A stretch of DNA of 32,698 nucleotides from Candidatus Moranbacteria bacterium CG_4_9_14_3_um_filter_45_14 (GTDB lineage: Bacteria > Patescibacteriota > Minisyncoccia > Moranbacterales > UBA1568), in the NCBI GenBank assembly GCA_002790675.1, contig PFVP01000032.1, forward strand, positions 1-32,698. Direction: 5' to 3'. The notes beneath the pieces are model-generated. The model searched no databases and had not been told where the DNA came from. It saw only the letters and a list, made by a program, of their open reading frames with translations. Within the stretch, counting starts at the first letter, position 1, and the number at the start of each line of letters is the position of its first letter. Below are positions 31,130 to 32,698 of the stretch, piece by piece. The position numbers and the translations under genes were made by a program.

Positions 31130-32419
31130 CTATACTCCCGCCACTATGCATATCCCTTCCGTCTCGACTCTTTTGATCCGCGCGCCGATCTTCTGTAACC
31201 GCTCTTCTATCCTCTCATAACCGCGATCCACCTGATAGATATCTTCGATGATCGTCTTCCCATTCGCACACAATGCCGCAATGATGAGAGCCGCCCCTGC
31301 GCGTAGATCATAACTCTTTATCACGGTACCGTGAAGTTCCGTTTTACCGTGTACCACTACCTGATGAGGATTGAGTACCGTAGCCTGCGCACCCATCTTC
31401 AGCAATTCAGGCACATAATTGAAACGACCTTCGAAGAGAGAGTCATGTATGAGCGTCTCCCCTTGTGCCTGCGTCGCAAGGACTCCGAAAGGCGCTTGTA
31501 CATCGGTCGGTACGCCTGGATATGTACGCGTATCAATTTTAGCGACTGCTTTCAATTTTTTTGTCGGAAGGATCGTAATGCTATTTCTCTTCACCAAAAA
31601 ATTCACACCGCATTCACGCATCTTTTCCAACACGAGATCGAGATGTTCTGCACGCGCATTCTTGACGGTGATAGTGCTTCCTGTGGCAGCGCCAAGAATG
31701 AGAAATGTCGCTGCTTCATTAGCATCAGAGATAATAGCGTGTTTCCCTCCATGTAATGTTTTCGAACCTACTATTTCAAGAGTGTGCGTTCCGAGACCGT
31801 TGATCTTCGCGCCCATCGTCACAAGAAATTTCCCGAGATCCTCCACGTGCGGTTCAGTGGCCGCGATCTTGATGATCGTTTTCCCTGACATACCGGCTGC
31901 GAGCATCATCGCGTTTTCCGTCGCTGTCACTGACATTTCTCGCAAAACAATCTGATCTGCTTTTCGACTACTGGCATCTACCACATATTTCTTTCCACGA
32001 GAAGATATTTTCACCCCAAGTTTTTGGAGCGCATCAAAATGGGTGCCGACCGGTCTCGTTCCGATCACACAACCGCCTGGATGATAAAACGAAAAATTTT
32101 CAAAACGCGTTGCAAGTGGTCCGAGCAACAGAATAGACGAACGGATTTTTTTCATTGCAGAAGCGTCTATCTTGGTCGGATCGATATCCTTGGCCGTGAT
32201 AGCCACTGTCCGTTTGCCACGCCACTCCACTTTCGCTCCCATACTCTGCAGAATCGCAAGCATACAGAAAACGTCCTCAATGAGAGGCAAATTGGCAAGC
32301 ACACAGGTTTCTTTCGTCAGAAGAGTGGCTGCCAGGATCGGTGTCGTCGCGTTCTTGGATCCGCTGACTAAAATCTCACCTGTAAGCCGTTTTCCCCCTT
32401 CGATTTCAAAAACTTCCAT
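31130..32419 (-). CDS. murA: UDP-N-acetylglucosamine 1-carboxyvinyltransferase
   Basis: MurA transfers enolpyruvate from PEP to UDP-GlcNAc, the first committed step of peptidoglycan synthesis, in the cytoplasm. From ATG 32419 the protein has 429 residues, close to the usual ~420. The substrate-binding Lys-Asn pair is at K22-N23 (SGSKNA), exactly as in E. coli numbering. The catalytic Cys is at about 117 in PGGCVIGTRPVGTHF, so the target residue of fosfomycin is present. The domain repeats of the EPSP-synthase fold are complete. ATG 32443 is open too, but the promoter at 32427-32455 puts transcription start at ATG 32419. mreB follows 48 nt downstream. Confidence 0.96.
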   Translation of the reverse strand: MEVFEIEGGKRLTGEILVSGSKNATTPILAATLLTKETCVLANLPLIEDVFCMLAILQSMGAKVEWRGKRTVAITAKDIDPTKIDASAMKKIRSSILLLGPLATRFENFSFYHPGGCVIGTRPVGTHFDALQKLGVKISSRGKKYVVDASSRKADQIVLREMSVTATENAMMLAAGMSGKTIIKIAATEPHVEDLGKFLVTMGAKINGLGTHTLEIVGSKTLHGGKHAIISDANEAATFLILGAATGSTITVKNARAEHLDLVLEKMRECGVNFLVKRNSITILPTKKLKAVAKIDTRTYPGVPTDVQAPFGVLATQAQGETLIHDSLFEGRFNYVPELLKMGAQATVLNPHQVVVHGKTELHGTVIKSYDLRAGAALIIAALCANGKTIIEDIYQVDRGYERIEERLQKIGARIKRVETEGICIVAGV

Positions 32420-32426
32420 ATAGATG

Positions 32427-32455
32427 AGTATAGCCCAGAACAAGCTTTAAATCAA
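32427..32455 (-). promoter_or_regulatory. Promoter of murA, apparently leaderless
   Basis: On the minus strand, TTGATT (32455-32450), a 17-nt spacer and TATACT (32432-32427) are followed by 7 nt and then ATG 32419. Initiation at the usual distance would fall on or next to the start codon, so the mRNA would lack a leader. Confidence 0.65.
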
Positions 32456-32498
32456 TACTGCACCAACTGAAAAAATCAAAGCATATTTTATAAAAGAA

Positions 32499-32537
32499 AA
32501 CGAAAAAGCCGTACGGATACTATGGTATCGGCACGGC
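32499..32537 (-). terminator. Terminator of an upstream minus-strand transcript
   Basis: On the minus strand, GCCGT and ACGGC close a hairpin with an inner GATAC/GTATC stem (32508-32537), followed by TTTTTCGTTTT. It would end transcription of a gene beyond the right edge of the window, just before the murA promoter. Confidence 0.7.
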
Positions 32538-32563
32538 CTCTCTGACCTCTCTTTCGAAAGGCG

Positions 32564-32583
32564 AAGGCAAAGGAATTTGCCTT
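32564..32583. repeat. Perfect hairpin of unknown role
   Basis: AAGGCAAA-GGAA-TTTGCCTT is an 8-bp inverted repeat with a 4-nt loop, followed by GTTTTAAG. It may be a weak plus-strand terminator or part of an intergenic repeat. Confidence 0.45.
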
Positions 32584-32590
32584 GTTTTAA

Positions 32591-32628
32591 GTAAATTTTT
32601 TGCCTGCCTACGGCAGGTAAATTTTTTG
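32591..32628. repeat. Hairpin between 12-bp direct repeats
   Basis: CCTGCC-TAC-GGCAGG (32603-32617) is flanked on both sides by GTAAATTTTTTG (32591-32602 and 32617-32628). A hairpin nested in direct repeats resembles small dispersed palindromic repeats common in Patescibacteria genomes. No coding potential is seen in the terminal 200 bases. Confidence 0.55.
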
Positions 32629-32698
32629 TTTTTAAAGAACCTCTTTTCTTTCCCCAAGAGAATCGCCGACTCTTCAGCGTATTTTCTTGGAAAAAGAA

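Noticed and set aside
1..32698. UGA recoded as glycine (Gracilibacteria/SR1 code)
   Set aside because: TGA ends several well-supported genes (stops at 8392, 9445, 20497, 446), with downstream genes starting right after.
1..32698. CRISPR arrays or complete insertion sequences
   Set aside because: No regularly spaced repeats and no transposase or Cas gene were found.

Overview
The window looks like a chromosomal segment of a Candidate Phyla Radiation (Patescibacteria, probably Parcubacteria-like) bacterium. The signs are: a tRNA-Tyr interrupted by a very small group I intron; compact core genes (a short EF-Ts, rpsB-tsf, a lone rpmE-prfA-prmC cluster); a Lys-rich mini-protein; a DUF5663 protein; an orphan VirD4/TraG-like ATPase with no other conjugation genes; and many large lineage-specific membrane proteins. 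TGA ends several clear genes (8392, 9445, 20497), so the standard bacterial code (table 11) is used, not the UGA-Gly code of Gracilibacteria/SR1. Assignment to a particular phylum is inference.

Layout. 1-1100: minus-strand unit of a WAEG-type LAGLIDADG-like protein, tRNA-Thr(UGU) and intron-bearing tRNA-Tyr(GUA), closed by a terminator. 1102-3419: rpsB, tsf and a TPR membrane protein (minus). 3420-3878: intergenic, with a MITE-like element and the rpmE promoter. 3879-6372: rpmE, prfA, prmC (plus), covering translation termination and release-factor methylation. 6400-7222: bidirectional terminator, a 31-residue Lys-rich protein, and long AT-rich non-coding DNA with a structured leader. 7223-7813: a single-pass membrane protein. 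7900-11573: five-gene minus operon (regulator-like protein, rmuC, 3-TM protein, WecA/TagO-like transferase, DUF192). 11853-14351: a large protein with a PP2C-like N-terminus, one TM segment and a propeller-like exterior. 14437-21477: five-gene minus operon that includes the VirD4-like ATPase and a LysM-bearing protein. 21538-25253: two GT-C (family 39-like) glycosyltransferases flanking a strongly folded intergenic element. 25382-30026: ftsQ-like, holB and two GT4 glycosyltransferases, with a small divergent membrane protein. 30065-32419: murA and mreB (minus).

Functional themes are translation (tRNAs, S2, EF-Ts, L31, RF1, PrmC) and the cell envelope and division (MurA, MreB, FtsQ, WecA-like, GT4 and GT-C glycosyltransferases). 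The envelope genes imply the cell makes peptidoglycan and glycosylated surface polymers or proteins. The 7-kb VirD4-like/LysM/DUF5663 operon and the convergent PP2C-like/propeller gene are the least explained parts and the best candidates for an undescribed envelope or secretion system.

Initiation signals are mixed. Some genes have strong Shine-Dalgarno sequences (rpsB, the Lys-rich protein, 7223, 28526). Others have none, and at least two (murA and the WAEG-type gene) have promoters placed so that transcription would begin at the AUG, i.e. leaderless mRNAs.
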